Assembly: GCA_037389465.1 (NCBI GenBank)
Contig: JAZARR010000188.1
Coordinates: 2,197,501-2,261,500 of the forward strand
DNA from: Baylisascaris procyonis
Taxonomy: Eukaryota; Nematoda; Chromadorea; Rhabditida; Ascarididae
Direction: 5' to 3'
DNA: 64,000 nt
A program made the position numbers and the translations under genes. Shown here piece by piece: positions 52,299 through 63,666 of this stretch; the stretch's first letter is position 1; each line of letters opens with the position of its first letter. The notes beneath the pieces were generated by a model that saw only the letters and a program-made list of their open reading frames with translations, was not told the origin of the DNA and searched no databases.

Positions 52299-53637
52299 CC
52301 CTGAACAACATGGCTGGTACGGGCGCTTATCCGTTATTCATGGACAAACCTCTCATTTGTTCTTGGTAGCACCCAAGTCAAGTGAAACAGGAAAAACTAA
52401 CAAAAGCTTCAGCTTTAGCAGAAGACAAGTCTCTCTGAAGAGCTGCGCATAAGCACTATCGATGATAGTGCGCGGCATATTGTTCAGTCAAATCGATTTG
52501 TTATTTCGTTCAACTTTAGAACGGTACCCACAAGGAGCCAGAGTAAGCACAATTAAGCGAATTACTAGCCACCTGTAAGTTGCCGTTAATAACTTGAAGT
52601 TTACTTTGATAAACTGAAGCCATGAGAGGTGCCGCGGAAAATTGGCTCTCGTGATATTCCGATCGATCATGACTACTTCAGTGATTTTATTCCGCTTGCA
52701 GGAATCAAACGCCTAGGAAACGGCTACGAATTAAATTCCACTACAGTTGGCTATATTTTATCGTCCAAACAGGCCAAAAGAAATGAAATAGCACCGGCAG
52801 TGGCATATATTGAAGAACAAACACCAGACGATGTTCAGGAAAAAATGAAATTTGTAAACGAGCATTCCTGTGACTAGACCGAGAAAATCTCCATCTAATG
52901 GAATATTGAGTTCCTCGATATTCGAGATTCACCAACCGGGCATGAACACCAACAACCAATGGATACGTTCGTCGAAACGTTGAAGAGAATTGACTATCGC
53001 TATTCAGTAAGACTCCCATTTGGAGACTTTTCCACAGATTCCACTGAATTTTGACTTAGCATATGATCGATTCCTTTCGGCTTTGAAGCCGTCTACAGAA
53101 GGATCACGGCTTCTCGAAAAATATGGCGCAATCCTCTTCCAGCAGAAGGGCTGTGGAATCACCGAGGAAGTACCAAGGGAAGAACCAAAACCCGCTTCCA
53201 GTATTCTCCACTATCTGCCACGTCAAACAGTAATTAATCCGCGTAAGGCAACTGCAAGGACTCACGAAGTTTTTGACGATTCTTCCAAACCGAAAGGCAC
53301 TAAATGAATCGAGGAGGCAATTATGAGAGGAGCAGTTTTGCTCCTGAATTTAGGAGGCATATCGTTTCGGTTTTGCTTGGTGCCTGTCGCTATAATCTAT
53401 GATAGGAGGTTTAGAAAAAGCATTTCTAAAAGTGGCTCTCAGGAAATCAGACAGAGATGCGATTCGGTTTCTACGGCTGTCTGATATCAACTCGCCACCA
53501 TCTCACAGCAATCTAGAGCTCTTTCGCTTTGCGAGAGTTCCATTTGGACGAACATACAGTTTTTCAAATTTGCGATGCCTAACAGCTCCAAGGATTGCCA
53601 ATGTCACATATCCAATTCATGAGGCCAGTTTGCAATA
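52299..53637 (+). mobile_element. BEL/Pao retrotransposon pol fragment, only in copy B
   Basis: The + frames read FDLAYDRFLSALKPSTEGSR and LLEKYGAILFQQKGCGITEE, then ILHYLPRQTVINPRKATART with EVFDDSSKPKGTK. Next come GGLEKAFLKVALRKSDRDAI with RFLRLSD and LELFRFARVPFGRT. The order and motifs (EKY, G-I-EEVP, YLPRQ-VI, EKAFL, RD--RFL, F-R-PFG) match the start of the BEL/Pao reverse transcriptase. Frameshifts are present and no LTRs flank it. Copy A lacks this stretch exactly, with a gca shared at both ends. Confidence 0.8.
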
Positions 53638-54489
53638 TCATACACATTAGGATATCACATAACAAACTTTCGATTTTCAAATAATTCAGCGCAGAGAAAA
53701 TTGTGCAACGTTTCAATGAAAAAGTTGTATAAAATGTGGAAACCTATTTGCTTTGGTCGAAATGGTTCTCACCTTACCTATCTTGTACTTGTCGTCAGCA
53801 CGGCCCCCTGGGGTTTCTGTGTCGTGAAAATCCTCCTTTGGAGTAAAGGATATTCGAAGTGGATGGTTTCCGAAGGATGTTTTTTCGAAGGCGGCTTGAG
53901 TGGTGAAGGATGCTTCGTTTCGTTACAACACCGTCTGCCTATCGCGCCCACATGAAACTACGGTAGATGAGGAATTTTTGAAAAGCTCCAGTTTTGGCGT
54001 ATCGTTACGTTTGAATGCAGCTGATTGGATATAGTAGCTGCGATTCAAATGTAAGTAGCACGTTTGTGGCAGAAACAGTGGTATGCTTGTTTGGTGCACA
54101 AGAGAACATTTAAAATCTTTTCGTGGATTCTGACATTTGTTGTGAAAAAACATCTGAGAGATGCTTTCGCAAAAGTGCTACTATCGTGGTATTCTCTGAA
54201 TCTGTGGAACAGGTCCGGGGTGTTAAAAGTACATCCTTTCCGTTGATCAGCGTCAATTATCTGAAAACTATGAACGTAAATCACCGTATCTTGAAAAACA
54301 ATCAGGGAGCTTGGTTTCAAAAATTTCTCGGAAACGCATGGCCCTTATCTTTCAAATAATAGTTCCGGTAAATATTTAAGGCCAAAATATGCGATCACCT
54401 ATTGGGCTCGCTGCGACGGATCACACTTCACGTAGTGCAGTGGAATTTTCAGCGATAAAAACCACTTGGGATGGGATAAAACCACCAGC

Positions 54490-56427
54490 GATAAAACCCT
54501 ATAAGGACAGAGTCCTTCTAGGTCCGTAAGTCTGTAGTCTGCAAGAAATCTAAGCGCAACGGTTGAAATGGAGAGATTGCTGAATGTAACTTCATTATTG
54601 ATTGTGAAATGTTGTGATATTCGTATTTCAGATTCGTCTTCGGACCTTGTTTTCAAAAACAGATGTATGCTTTTGCATTAAAATATGTTTTATAATTGAA
54701 AATTGCATATAACTGAGAGTTGTAGATAGAAAAATGTCATTGATCGAAAGTTATCTCGAAGTGAAGAACTCTTCAATGAAAAGATGAATTAGATCAAAGG
54801 TCATCTAGAAACTAGAGAGCTTTTGCGACATGATGCAAACTTGCACGATTTCGCCATTCTGTTGTTCACTTATAACGAGATTTTTTTAATGAGTAGAAGA
54901 ACGCTCGAACCTTTACACGAATTAAACAGAACGACAAGCTTCTATGGGTATTGTTATCAGTGTGACTGCGGCTCGAGATAGTGACAGCATAAACTTGTTC
55001 GAACCAAGCCAAGTGTAGTGAACAGCAGATGAATATGGTGGTTTGGTATTTGGGAGAGTGAGATGAAAGTCAATGTAGTTTACTGATCGGTTGGCTCCTC
55101 CGCGAGTATACAAGCGAAACCATAATCGTAGTAGTGTTTATGAATGAATAAGCACGAATACAGATGAGGTTACAATACAACAACTTCACAATACAAGTTC
55201 GTCGTTTCAATGGCACAATGTGACAATCAAGATTTGACCTCACGTATATTTGCCACACAACGCGGGGTTTTCTTCTTTTATCGCGAGAGTCTCGAAATAC
55301 GGGTGAGAGTTTTGCTCTCTTCGTTTCGCTGTCTGTTCGCTATAAATGAATATCGGGTCGTTCGAACAGGATAAAAGAGAACTCGAAATATCGAAAGTCT
55401 TAAACAGGCCTGATCGCTGGTTCGTCCACTTGTGCCCCTTCTGGATCGGTCACCGTTTTCGTCCCAAGTTGTGTGGTTTGTAGGTCCAGTGACCATTCGT
55501 AACACAAATCGCATGAACAGTTATCTATTACGTTTGCAATAGATAACCTTGCTCAGTTAACAAACACAGTGATGTGTTACGAATACACAATACTTGGTAC
55601 TGCGGGCTCGCCACCCTTCGGACCTCAAACTTGGGTAATTAAACCTTATATTTGAGTAAATAATGAAGCGATATGCGACACAACAAATAAACATGATATA
55701 GTGAATCGTTGGAACTTCATATAGGTTCAGTAAAAGCTAATATCTGGAGTAGAGAGATTGTAGGTCCAGTGACCATTCGTAACACAAATCGCATGAACAG
55801 TTTTACAAGACGTTCAACTGAACAAGTACACAAGCTAAGAGTTGAATGAAGAATTCGATAGACATATATGAGAAGCTGAGCCCAATGCGTCTTCACTGTC
55901 GGTCATTGGGCGAGTTGGATGAGCGATTTAAGCTTGTGAGAGGCGCGAAATGTTGAGGGCGTCATGAGCGGCGTATCTGGTTTCATATATCGGTGTCTTG
56001 GCATTTAGCGATAGTCAATGTATTCGTTGTGATTTACTCTTCTTATGCTAGTCATGATGCCTTCTCTGACTGACGTTTCCGGTTCGCCGGCTGCATCGAT
56101 ATCGTAAATAGATGTAGCGCTTCCGCTAATGTTCGCGACACCGAGATTTTGAATGTTTTTTAAAGGTCCTGAGCTATTCACACTATCACCATCTCCAAAA
56201 GTGAGCCAGTTTGATGCATATCTAAATGAAACTGCTATATTCTACCCTCGTATGCCGCGAAATTGGTGATTCCCCTCACGGTGTAACTCTAGGCAAGCAG
56301 AATGCCTGCAGCGATCGGAATGACCGCATGATGATCAGAACCATCTATTCTTATTACTCGCTGATTTTCATTGACTGCGCAACTGCCGGTTTATTTTGTT
56401 GTTACATTTAGACACAGGCGTTGGACC
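54490..56427 (+). pseudogene. Inverted gene Y fragment (copy D) split by an LTR-like insertion
   Basis: The reverse complement of the gene Y intron 3 to exon 5 region appears in + orientation inside copy B. Exon 4 is present with both splice sites at about 54632-54664 (SSSDLVFKNR, copy A type). Intron 4 is interrupted by an insertion at 55014-56140. Exon 5 starts at about 56412 after a tacatttag acceptor but is cut off after about 15 bases where the shared block (gaaattttgtgaatc) resumes. It is a broken copy closest to gene Y copy A. Confidence 0.65.
55014..56140. mobile_element. LTR-like insertion (TGT...ACA) with 5-bp target duplication
   Basis: A 1127-bp stretch begins tgtagtgaac and ends gttcgcgaca. 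It is flanked by ccaag on the left and ccgag on the right, a 5-bp target duplication with one mismatch. Uninterrupted homologues (for example 63355-63370) read straight across the site. No coding capacity is seen, so it resembles a solo LTR. It contains a 44-bp direct repeat (taggtccagtgaccattcgt core) at 55479-55522 and 55759-55802. Assignment to the BEL/Pao family is a guess. Confidence 0.6.
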
Positions 56428-56898
56428 TTGAAATTTTGTGAATCTTATCAGCGCCGGCAGGGAACGACATCTCTGCTATGCTTAGGAACCGATTCTTCTC
56501 GACAACTGCTAGTTTCCTGCAGTAAACGTCTATCCGCCCTGACTGTTGCTTTTTAAAATTTCCATGTCGTTCCTACTCATGTTTTATATGCAATTCCACT
56601 TTTGAATGTTGATGAATGAATTGATGAAATAAAATTTGGCCAACTGCAAGAGTCCTGAGCCGAGTTCTCGAACGATGCTGATATAAAATAGAGCCGACAC
56701 TGTGGTACTATTTGCAGGAACTGAACATCTCAGAATTTTGATGTGATGTCATTCGGTAGCCTTCAAAACAGCATTTTCCGTTGCAGGTCAAAAGAGGTGC
56801 CAAACAAAACATCTAAATTATGATTTTATTCGATGCAATACGCCGTAAATTTCACAGAAAGAAACATGGACGAAACGTTATTTCGTGCAGGTCAAAGA

Positions 56899-59078
56899 CC
56901 CACAAGTCTAGCGATCATCACGAGAAGAGTAGTATCATAAGAAGCGCAATTGTTGACAGCATGCAGCGTGCTTTCGTTCCTGAAAATATTGGACAGTCCG
57001 TTTAAGTATGGATGCAATCCCTAACAAACTCTCAAATGATGCAAAGGGCTGCTTTATATAAACCTCATCTCTGAATAGATATAGTCATATAAAGAAGGTC
57101 TCATTCGGGAGGTAGGATGGTGCAGTTTCAATATATGCTTCGAGTGAAGAAGGTTTTAGAAGTGCAAATTCTACTCTGACGTGCTTCGCTGTTTATTGTT
57201 CCACACTCTTGAAGCACTGCGCGCAAATTTGATCGCCGAGCATCTGTTAAGCTGAGAGAATCATCGAAAACATAGGATGACGCTATACGGCAATTGCTTC
57301 TGCTTAGACTTCAGACAATGGGTTCCAAGATTTAAAGGTATCGCAGGATGCAGGTTTATATGTGCCTACACTGCAAGCTTGAGTGTGCGGCATTTCCTTT
57401 AAGGTAGCATTTTCTTAAGCTCCGTTTACATATCGCCGCAGGAAGCACTCCCGATATTTCCAATTCTAGTTCATCTACTGAAGCCGAAATAGTGAATTTA
57501 TTAGTCCTGCAAACTTGTAAAAAATTGCCAGTCGAAATAACAGCAATAAGAAATTTTGTTGCTTTTTGGAGGAAACCGACCAAGCTTGACCTATGACCTC
57601 TACAGTTATTTCATGGTCATGAATTTTTCTAGAGTGGACCTCCTGCACTCCCTTCCGCTCTGCTGCTTTCTTTTCATACGTGTTTTTTTTCGCAATATAT
57701 GTCCTGCGTTATTTTTATTCCAAAACTTGGCTATTTATTGCCTTTTATTGTATAAGATTCATTGTTGCGAATAAAGCGGTTGATTTTATAGAAAATTTTG
57801 TAGATGGATGTGAAGAAAATCAAGGGTTGCCGTGGAAATGCGTTTCAACAGCGAACGATAACGCAAAAAGGACCGATATTTCCAGGAAAGCAAAAGGTAA
57901 CACCAGGACTAATGCACAGGTCTTGAACATGCGAACAAAACACCTTGTGAAGCAATTCGATTCCGCAGTTCGTCTGACCGGATAGAACGGATTGTTGTCG
58001 TATATACGTTGGCCGCACTCGCAGCCGTCGTGGTAGTGGTATCAACACCGACGTCGGTAGCAATAGTGGAGTTGATGACACTGGTTGTGCGAATAATGTC
58101 AGCAGTTGCTATGGTCGTAGTGGTTTTGGTGGTAGTTGCAGGGATAGCAGTGGTAGTAGCGGTCGTGGTTGTGGTTGTGGTGGTGGTGGTAGTAGTAGTC
58201 GTGGTAGGGATAGTAGTAGTAGTGGTAGTGGTTGTTGTGGTAGTGGTGGTGGTAGTTGTGGTGGTAGTCGTGGTGGTGGTAGTAGTGGTAGTAGTGGTGG
58301 TGGTGGTAGTTGTGGTAGTGGTGGTAGTAGTAGTGGTAGTGGTCGTAGTGGTGGTGGTGGTTGTGGTAGTGGTGGAAGTAGTAGTGGTAGTGGTCGTAGT
58401 GGTGGTGGTGGTTATTGTAGTTGTCGTTGTGGTGGTAGTAGTTGTTGTGGTGAAAAAAACTTTCTTGAAGGTCGACTGCAAAATGTTTGAATGAAAACCA
58501 TGAATAATGTCGTATAGTATCATAGCTCGGCCAGCACCAGAAGAAAGTCCATCGAGAACACTGTCGCGACTCATGCGTAGGGACTATGGGGTAGAGAAGG
58601 ATTGATGGATTGATCGACTAATGGATAATTGGTTGACTGATGGACGGACTGATTTTTGGATGGGTGGGCTGTGGATGACGATGGTGGTGATGACTGTTAT
58701 GATGATAAATAAAGGAAAAACCGTTGCTGAGCAGTTAGCCGTAGCCGAGTGGTAAATGTACTTGTTTTGCTGGCAACGATGAAATGCAGTTTGCCTTCCC
58801 AAATGGCCACAGCCGACACCAGTTCAAACCCACTTGAAAGCAGGACACGAAGAGTAAGGGAGCCGTAAGCAGTTGAATCTGCGCAAAAGGCTCAATTTTC
58901 ACAGAAATGGCCAGCTTCATATTTTTGCAGTAAATTACTGCAGGAAGGAACTATTGAAGATTCCAGATTAATTGGCACTTCCCCGGTTACACCGGTTCTC
59001 CCGGACGGTATTCTATTTTTTGATAACGTAGAAAGCCATTTTGTATTACATTCCTTTTATGCGGAGTTCGGCTACCTG
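56899..59078. repeat. Segmental duplication unit, copy C (broken)
   Basis: Matches the first 2.2 kb of copies A and B, including gene X. Homology stops at about 59078, within the X-Y intergenic region. A duplicated gene X piece and then inverted sequence follow. Confidence 0.85.
57804..58490 (+). CDS. Gene X copy C: Gly/Ser/Cys-rich repeat protein
   Basis: Exons 57804-57919 and 57986-58490 give 206 residues. The head is nearly the same as copy B. Exon 2 has TDCCRIYVGRTRSRRGSGIN, GCANNVSSCYGRSGFGGSC and a shorter Gly/Ser/Cys tract, and ends FLEGRLQNV-stop. The coding frame, intron and stop position match copy B, and only the repeat length differs. The copy sits next to a broken unit, and no convergent gene Y follows on its right. 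Confidence 0.5.
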
Positions 59079-59195
59079 AGTGCGAATAATGTCAGCAGTT
59101 GCTATGGTCGTAGTGGTTTTGGTGGTAGTTGCAGGGATAGCAGTGGTAGTAGCGGTCGTGGTTGTGGTTGTGGTGGTGGTGGTAGTAGTTGTCGT
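59079..59195 (+). pseudogene. Gene X exon 2 fragment at the inversion junction
   Basis: About 110 bases starting tgcgaataatgtcagcag repeat 58088-58197 almost exactly. They sit between the end of copy C homology and the start of the inverted satellite. It has no start, no exon 1 and no proper end. Confidence 0.8.
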
Positions 59196-59216
59196 GTTAC
59201 GCAGTTTCCTGCAAAT

Positions 59217-59899
59217 ATGACACGTATTGCAAATGATCTATTTGTACCTTGTATGTGACAGGTATTGCATATGATCTATTTGTACCTTGGATGTGACAGG
59301 TATTGCATATGATCTATTTGTATCTTGGATGTGACAGGTATTGCCTATGATCTGTTTGTATCTTGGATGTGACAGTTATTGTATATGATCTATTTGTATC
59401 TTGGATGTGACAGGTATTGCATATGATCTATTTGTATCTTGGATGTGACAGGTATTGCATATGATCTATTTGTATCTTGGATGTGACAGGTATTGCATAT
59501 GATCTATTTGTATCTTGGATGTGACAGGTATTGCATATGATCTATTTGTATCTTGGATGTGACAGGTATTGCATATGATCTGTTTGTATCTTGGATGTGA
59601 CAGGTATTGCATATGATCTGTTTGTATCTTGGATGTGACAGGTATTGCATATGATCTGTTTGTATCTTGGATGTGACAGGTATTGCATATGATCTGTTTG
59701 TATCTTGGATGTGACAGGTATTGCATATGATCGGTTTGTATCTTGGATGTGACAGGTATTGCACATGATCTATTTGTATCTTGGATGTGAGAGATATTGC
59801 ATATGATCTATTTGTATCTTGGATGTGAGAGGTATTGCATATAATCTATTTGTATCTTGGATGTGACAGGTATTGCATATGATCTATTTGTATCTTCGA
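59217..59899. repeat. 38-bp satellite, inverted copy (about 18 units)
   Basis: The same 38-bp unit in reverse complement (gatctatttgtatcttggat, gtgacaggtattgcatat). The first units next to the junction are the most divergent. Confidence 0.95.
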
Positions 59900-60303
59900 T
59901 ACATTCATTATTCGACTTACAAGAAAAAGAATTCCTAGGAAATTTTTCTTACTTAAGGAACCATCCAATTTTTTAATTCAGTGATAGCTTTTGAAACTCC
60001 TTGCTCAAATGGAAAGAATTATACCACGTATCAGGTGCTGTTACATTCTTCTGCATTTGTTGAGTTGATTAGGACGGTGATAGGGACCAATCGAATACTA
60101 TACATGTATGTAGGCGAGTGCACCAACGTGACATCGAGGTAATGCGCTTTGCAAATGCAAATTGGCAAAAATACAAAAAGACCTTTTTGCGGTGCATTTA
60201 TTCTAGAGGTGAAGTCAACTAGAGTTTCGCCTCCTTATTGCGCAAGTTTTATTAATTTTGATATGCATCAATTTTTAATGCAATTGGCAAGATCGTGAAG
60301 CTG

Positions 60304-60311
60304 ATTTGCAT
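60304..60311 (+). promoter_or_regulatory. Octamer ATTTGCAT upstream of gene Y (copy C)
   Basis: Same conserved octamer about 80 bp before the start codon at 60390. Confidence 0.3.
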
Positions 60312-60389
60312 ATTGTCTTAGAAATTTGAAGGAGCAGATGTCAGAAATACACAGTTGTTCTTGTTGAGCGGCACTTGATCGGTTGTGAG

Positions 60390-63300
60390 ATGAAGAAGGG
60401 CCTTCTGCTGTTGCAGGCGATGTGCTCCCTTGCAATTGCATCTAACAAAAAACACCAGTTTCCGCCTCTTCCCGGATTTACGGGTAAGTTTCACCGAAGT
60501 CTATCTTTCTTTTACAAAATGCATGGCTTCTTAGAATGTCGCATTTCCTAAAATCTACATATTTTTGTTTCGTTTTCATTCACAAAAGTAAAGTAGCCGT
60601 AGCTGATTCTCCGCAAAACTGATTGAAAATATTAGCGAGTACATCAGGTGCATTTTTCATTGCAGATGTGTACTATTTCGAAATTACCATAGAAGATTCG
60701 AGGGAGAAGGAGGCTCGTTATTACCTGTTCCTCAAGGATGTAAGTCATTCACTGTCTTCCCGATTTCAACTTATATTAAGACAGCGATTCGATGAACCTC
60801 AAACATGAGGTGCCTTAGTCTTGTTGAGAAGTGAGACTTGTTGAAAAGGTCAAAGAATCTATAGTGATCTCAAAAGGATTCCTCGGACCTTTCTTTCACG
60901 GAATCGATTAAACATGTAAAGGTTTACAGTATCACAGAGTTGCATTCAATTTGATTCGATATGGTCAAATCGTCAAACGGCTTCCGGATATAACTGTTGG
61001 AGGCAACTTCCTGTTGAGCTAAAGAATATGAGCGTAAATATGAAAACCTCATAGTTTACAAGTGGACATAAAACGTGATCCATAAACGGTATCTTTCACC
61101 CCGTTAACTTCAGATTTTCACGTGTTTGAAAGGGGACTTCTCAAAGCGTCATTAAAGCACAAAACGTTTCGATATTTGAAAGTTGTCTAAAATTATTCGA
61201 TTTAAGAACTCTTTCTTGTCTATTCCATTGAAGACAATGCACACTGTTGACACCTTTTGCTACTTTTCTCATTTCGGCATTTAAAACTTGCACTTGAAGA
61301 ACACTTCAGCATTCTTCACTTCAGAGCTATGCAGATTTTATATCAGCCCCCAGGACGGGTAGCTGAGGATTTACTTTCATGAAGCAACTTGCGTTTCTTT
61401 TGCGGCTTAGTTAATTGAACAGGGTGCATCTTCGGCGTCACTGAATCATTACGTTTATAAATGTGCTTCAACATTCCTCTTTTTACTTCTGATGCATTTG
61501 TATTTACAGATCCACTTTTCATTGATTTCCCGACTCCTTTAATGCAGTTTTCTTTTTTCTTTTGCGAATTGAGAAATTGAACTCAATCAAATAAGTTATG
61601 TTTAACAAGCATTCTGTGGCTCTGACTAACGTCGCAGAATGAAGCTCGATCAGGAATCCAGCTCTTGCTATGCTTCGCCCGACGGCTATCAGTCATAAGA
61701 TGACGCTAGATCTTGAAATAGTAAATGGGAGGCGAAACCGCGATTTCGCGTTCAGAGTAGCACTTGTGGTGGATGTTTTCTCCATCCAAGGTTTCAGCAG
61801 GCAACTCATATATTATAGCCTGCTCGTATTTCACTAAAATGGTTGTGCGTGAGCAGGTTTTTTCTTTCCTATGACTGTTTTTGATTTTCTTTTCCATAAT
61901 CCGGTGAGCAAATACACATCGACGTGTCAGTACCAAACTGAGTGCTTTGCTTTTGGACTTCTGTGAGAAGAATTCGGCCCTTCAGAAGAAATTGGTGGAG
62001 AAGCGTTATGTTGAAAGATCTCCAGGCACGTTACTGTCTTGGTAAAGTTTGCCCGGCTGTTACGTTTCGTTCGGCGCACAGCTCATTGTCTCCGCTTTAT
62101 TCGTTGATGTTTACCGTTTTAAACCAGTTGCGGTATGGTATTTATCAGAAGAAAAGTTTGCAGAAGCTCAAATCTATTCAGTAGGAAAAAACTGCGAACT
62201 TTCATGCTGGAGGTCATTTACAGGTTTTTTTTCGAAGTTTAGGAATCATCGCCAACGAATGTTTTTTTCCTGCTAACTTAAAACAGCTCCTTTTTAAGCC
62301 GCCATCTGTATGGCGAGTTGATCTATATTGTGCAGAAAACGCTCATAGCAGAGTCGCTATAATTAAACACAAGTTCATTAATCTTGTATTCTCTGTATAT
62401 AAAAAAACAAAAATGAAGGGTATGTATGCTACCGTATAGTTCTTTTAAAAACGAAAGCTATATAGGTTAGATCAGGTGGAAATCATTCATTCTACCACCT
62501 TGTTTCGTTTGTGCGAACGGGCGAAGGCACACTATAGATGACTTCTCTTACACTTTACATCTTGTCTTCTAAAGGTTGAGTCGCAAAATGCCGCTGATGA
62601 ATTTTCGTTGAGAATTCTGTACGATTGATCAATTGAATCGAAATATGAATGAGCACTTGAGCACATTGTAGGATTTGTTGAATAGTTATGAAACCTGTTA
62701 GCAACTAGCAAAGTGATTTGAGTGCAAGCTGCTCTGGCACTATTTCAACTCGTTTCTGAAATCCATTCCTACAGAAGGCATTTTTTTCGTTTGAAGAAAG
62801 GCCGTCTGGCGGTGATGACAAAGTAGAAAGACCGTAACCTATAAGGACAGAGTCCTTCTAGGTCCGTAAGTCTGTAGTTTGCAAGAAATGCAAGCACAAC
62901 CGTTGAAAAGGAGAGATTCCTGAATGTAACTTCATTATTGATTGCGAAATACTGTGATGTTCTTATTTCAGGTTCGTCTATGGGCGTCTGTTTCCGAGCT
63001 ACACGTACGTTTTTGCATTAAAATATGTTTTATAATTGAAAATTGCAGATAACTGAGAGTTGTAAATAGAAAAATGTCATTGATCGAAAGTTATCTCGAA
63101 GTGAAGAACTCTTCAATGAAAAGATGAATTAGATCAAAGGTCGTCAAGAAATTAGAGAACTTTTGCGATCTGATGCAAACTTGCACGATTTTCTATTCTG
63201 TTGTTCACTAATAACGAGATTTTTTTAATGACTAGATGAGAAGAACACTCGAACCATTACACGGATTAAACAGAACGACAAGCTTCTATAGGTGTTGTTA

Positions 63301-63666
63301 TCAGTGTAACTGCGGCTCGAGATAATGACAGCAAAAACTTGTTCGAACCCAGCCAAGATTTTGAATGTTTTTTAAAGGTCCTGAGCTGTTCACACTATCA
63401 CCGTCTCCAAAAGTGAGCCAGTTTGATGCATATCTAAATGAAACTGCTATATTCTACCCTCGGATGCCTCGAAATCGGTGATTCCCCTCACGGTGTAACT
63501 CTAGGCGAGCAGAATGCCGGCAGCGATTGGAATGACCGCATGATGATCAGAATTGTCTATTAATATTACTCACTGATTTTTACCCGACTATGCAAGTGCT
63601 AAATTGTTTTGCTGTTACTTTCAGGCTATTACGGCAGTGAACGTATAATCTTCATGTGTTTACGTG
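60390..63666 (+). CDS. Gene Y copy C: small secreted protein, 3' end beyond window
   Basis: Exons 60390-60483, 60666-60739, 62299-62419, 62972-63004, 63625-63666. The last two exons should lie right of the window. The signal peptide is MKKGLLLLQAMCSLAIAS and the mature start is NKKHQFPPLPGFT. Exon 2 encodes DVYYFEITIEDSREKEARYY. Exon 3 contains WRVDLYCAENAHSRVAIIKH and INLVFSVYKK. Exon 4 encodes SSMGVCFRAT and exon 5 YYGSERIIFMCLR. Phases are the same as in copies A and B. Copy C is closer to B in exons 2-4 but distinct in exon 5. Confidence 0.55.
62082..62180 (+). other. Candidate in-frame cassette exon in gene Y copy C
   Basis: A 99-nt counterpart of 36045-36143 with both splice sites (cacag acceptor, gtagga donor) and phase 0 at both ends. 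It reads LIVSALFVDVYRFKPVAVWY and LSEEKFAEAQIYS. Confidence 0.4.

Larger units (their letters stand above)
43371..56898. repeat. Segmental duplication unit, copy B
   Basis: Same order as copy A: gene X, gene Y on the opposite strand, 38-bp satellite, Penelope-like fragment. It is longer, 13.5 kb against 11.9 kb, mainly because of a bigger satellite, a bigger gene X repeat and a BEL/Pao segment. The A-specific region at 40310-42890 is replaced by an inverted gene Y fragment carrying an LTR-like insertion. Confidence 0.85.

Noticed and set aside
61942..62184. Frames such as MLCFWTSVRR- in all three copies
   Set aside because: They lie in the well-conserved intron 2 of gene Y and have no in-phase splice connections. 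Their similarity among copies reflects recent duplication.
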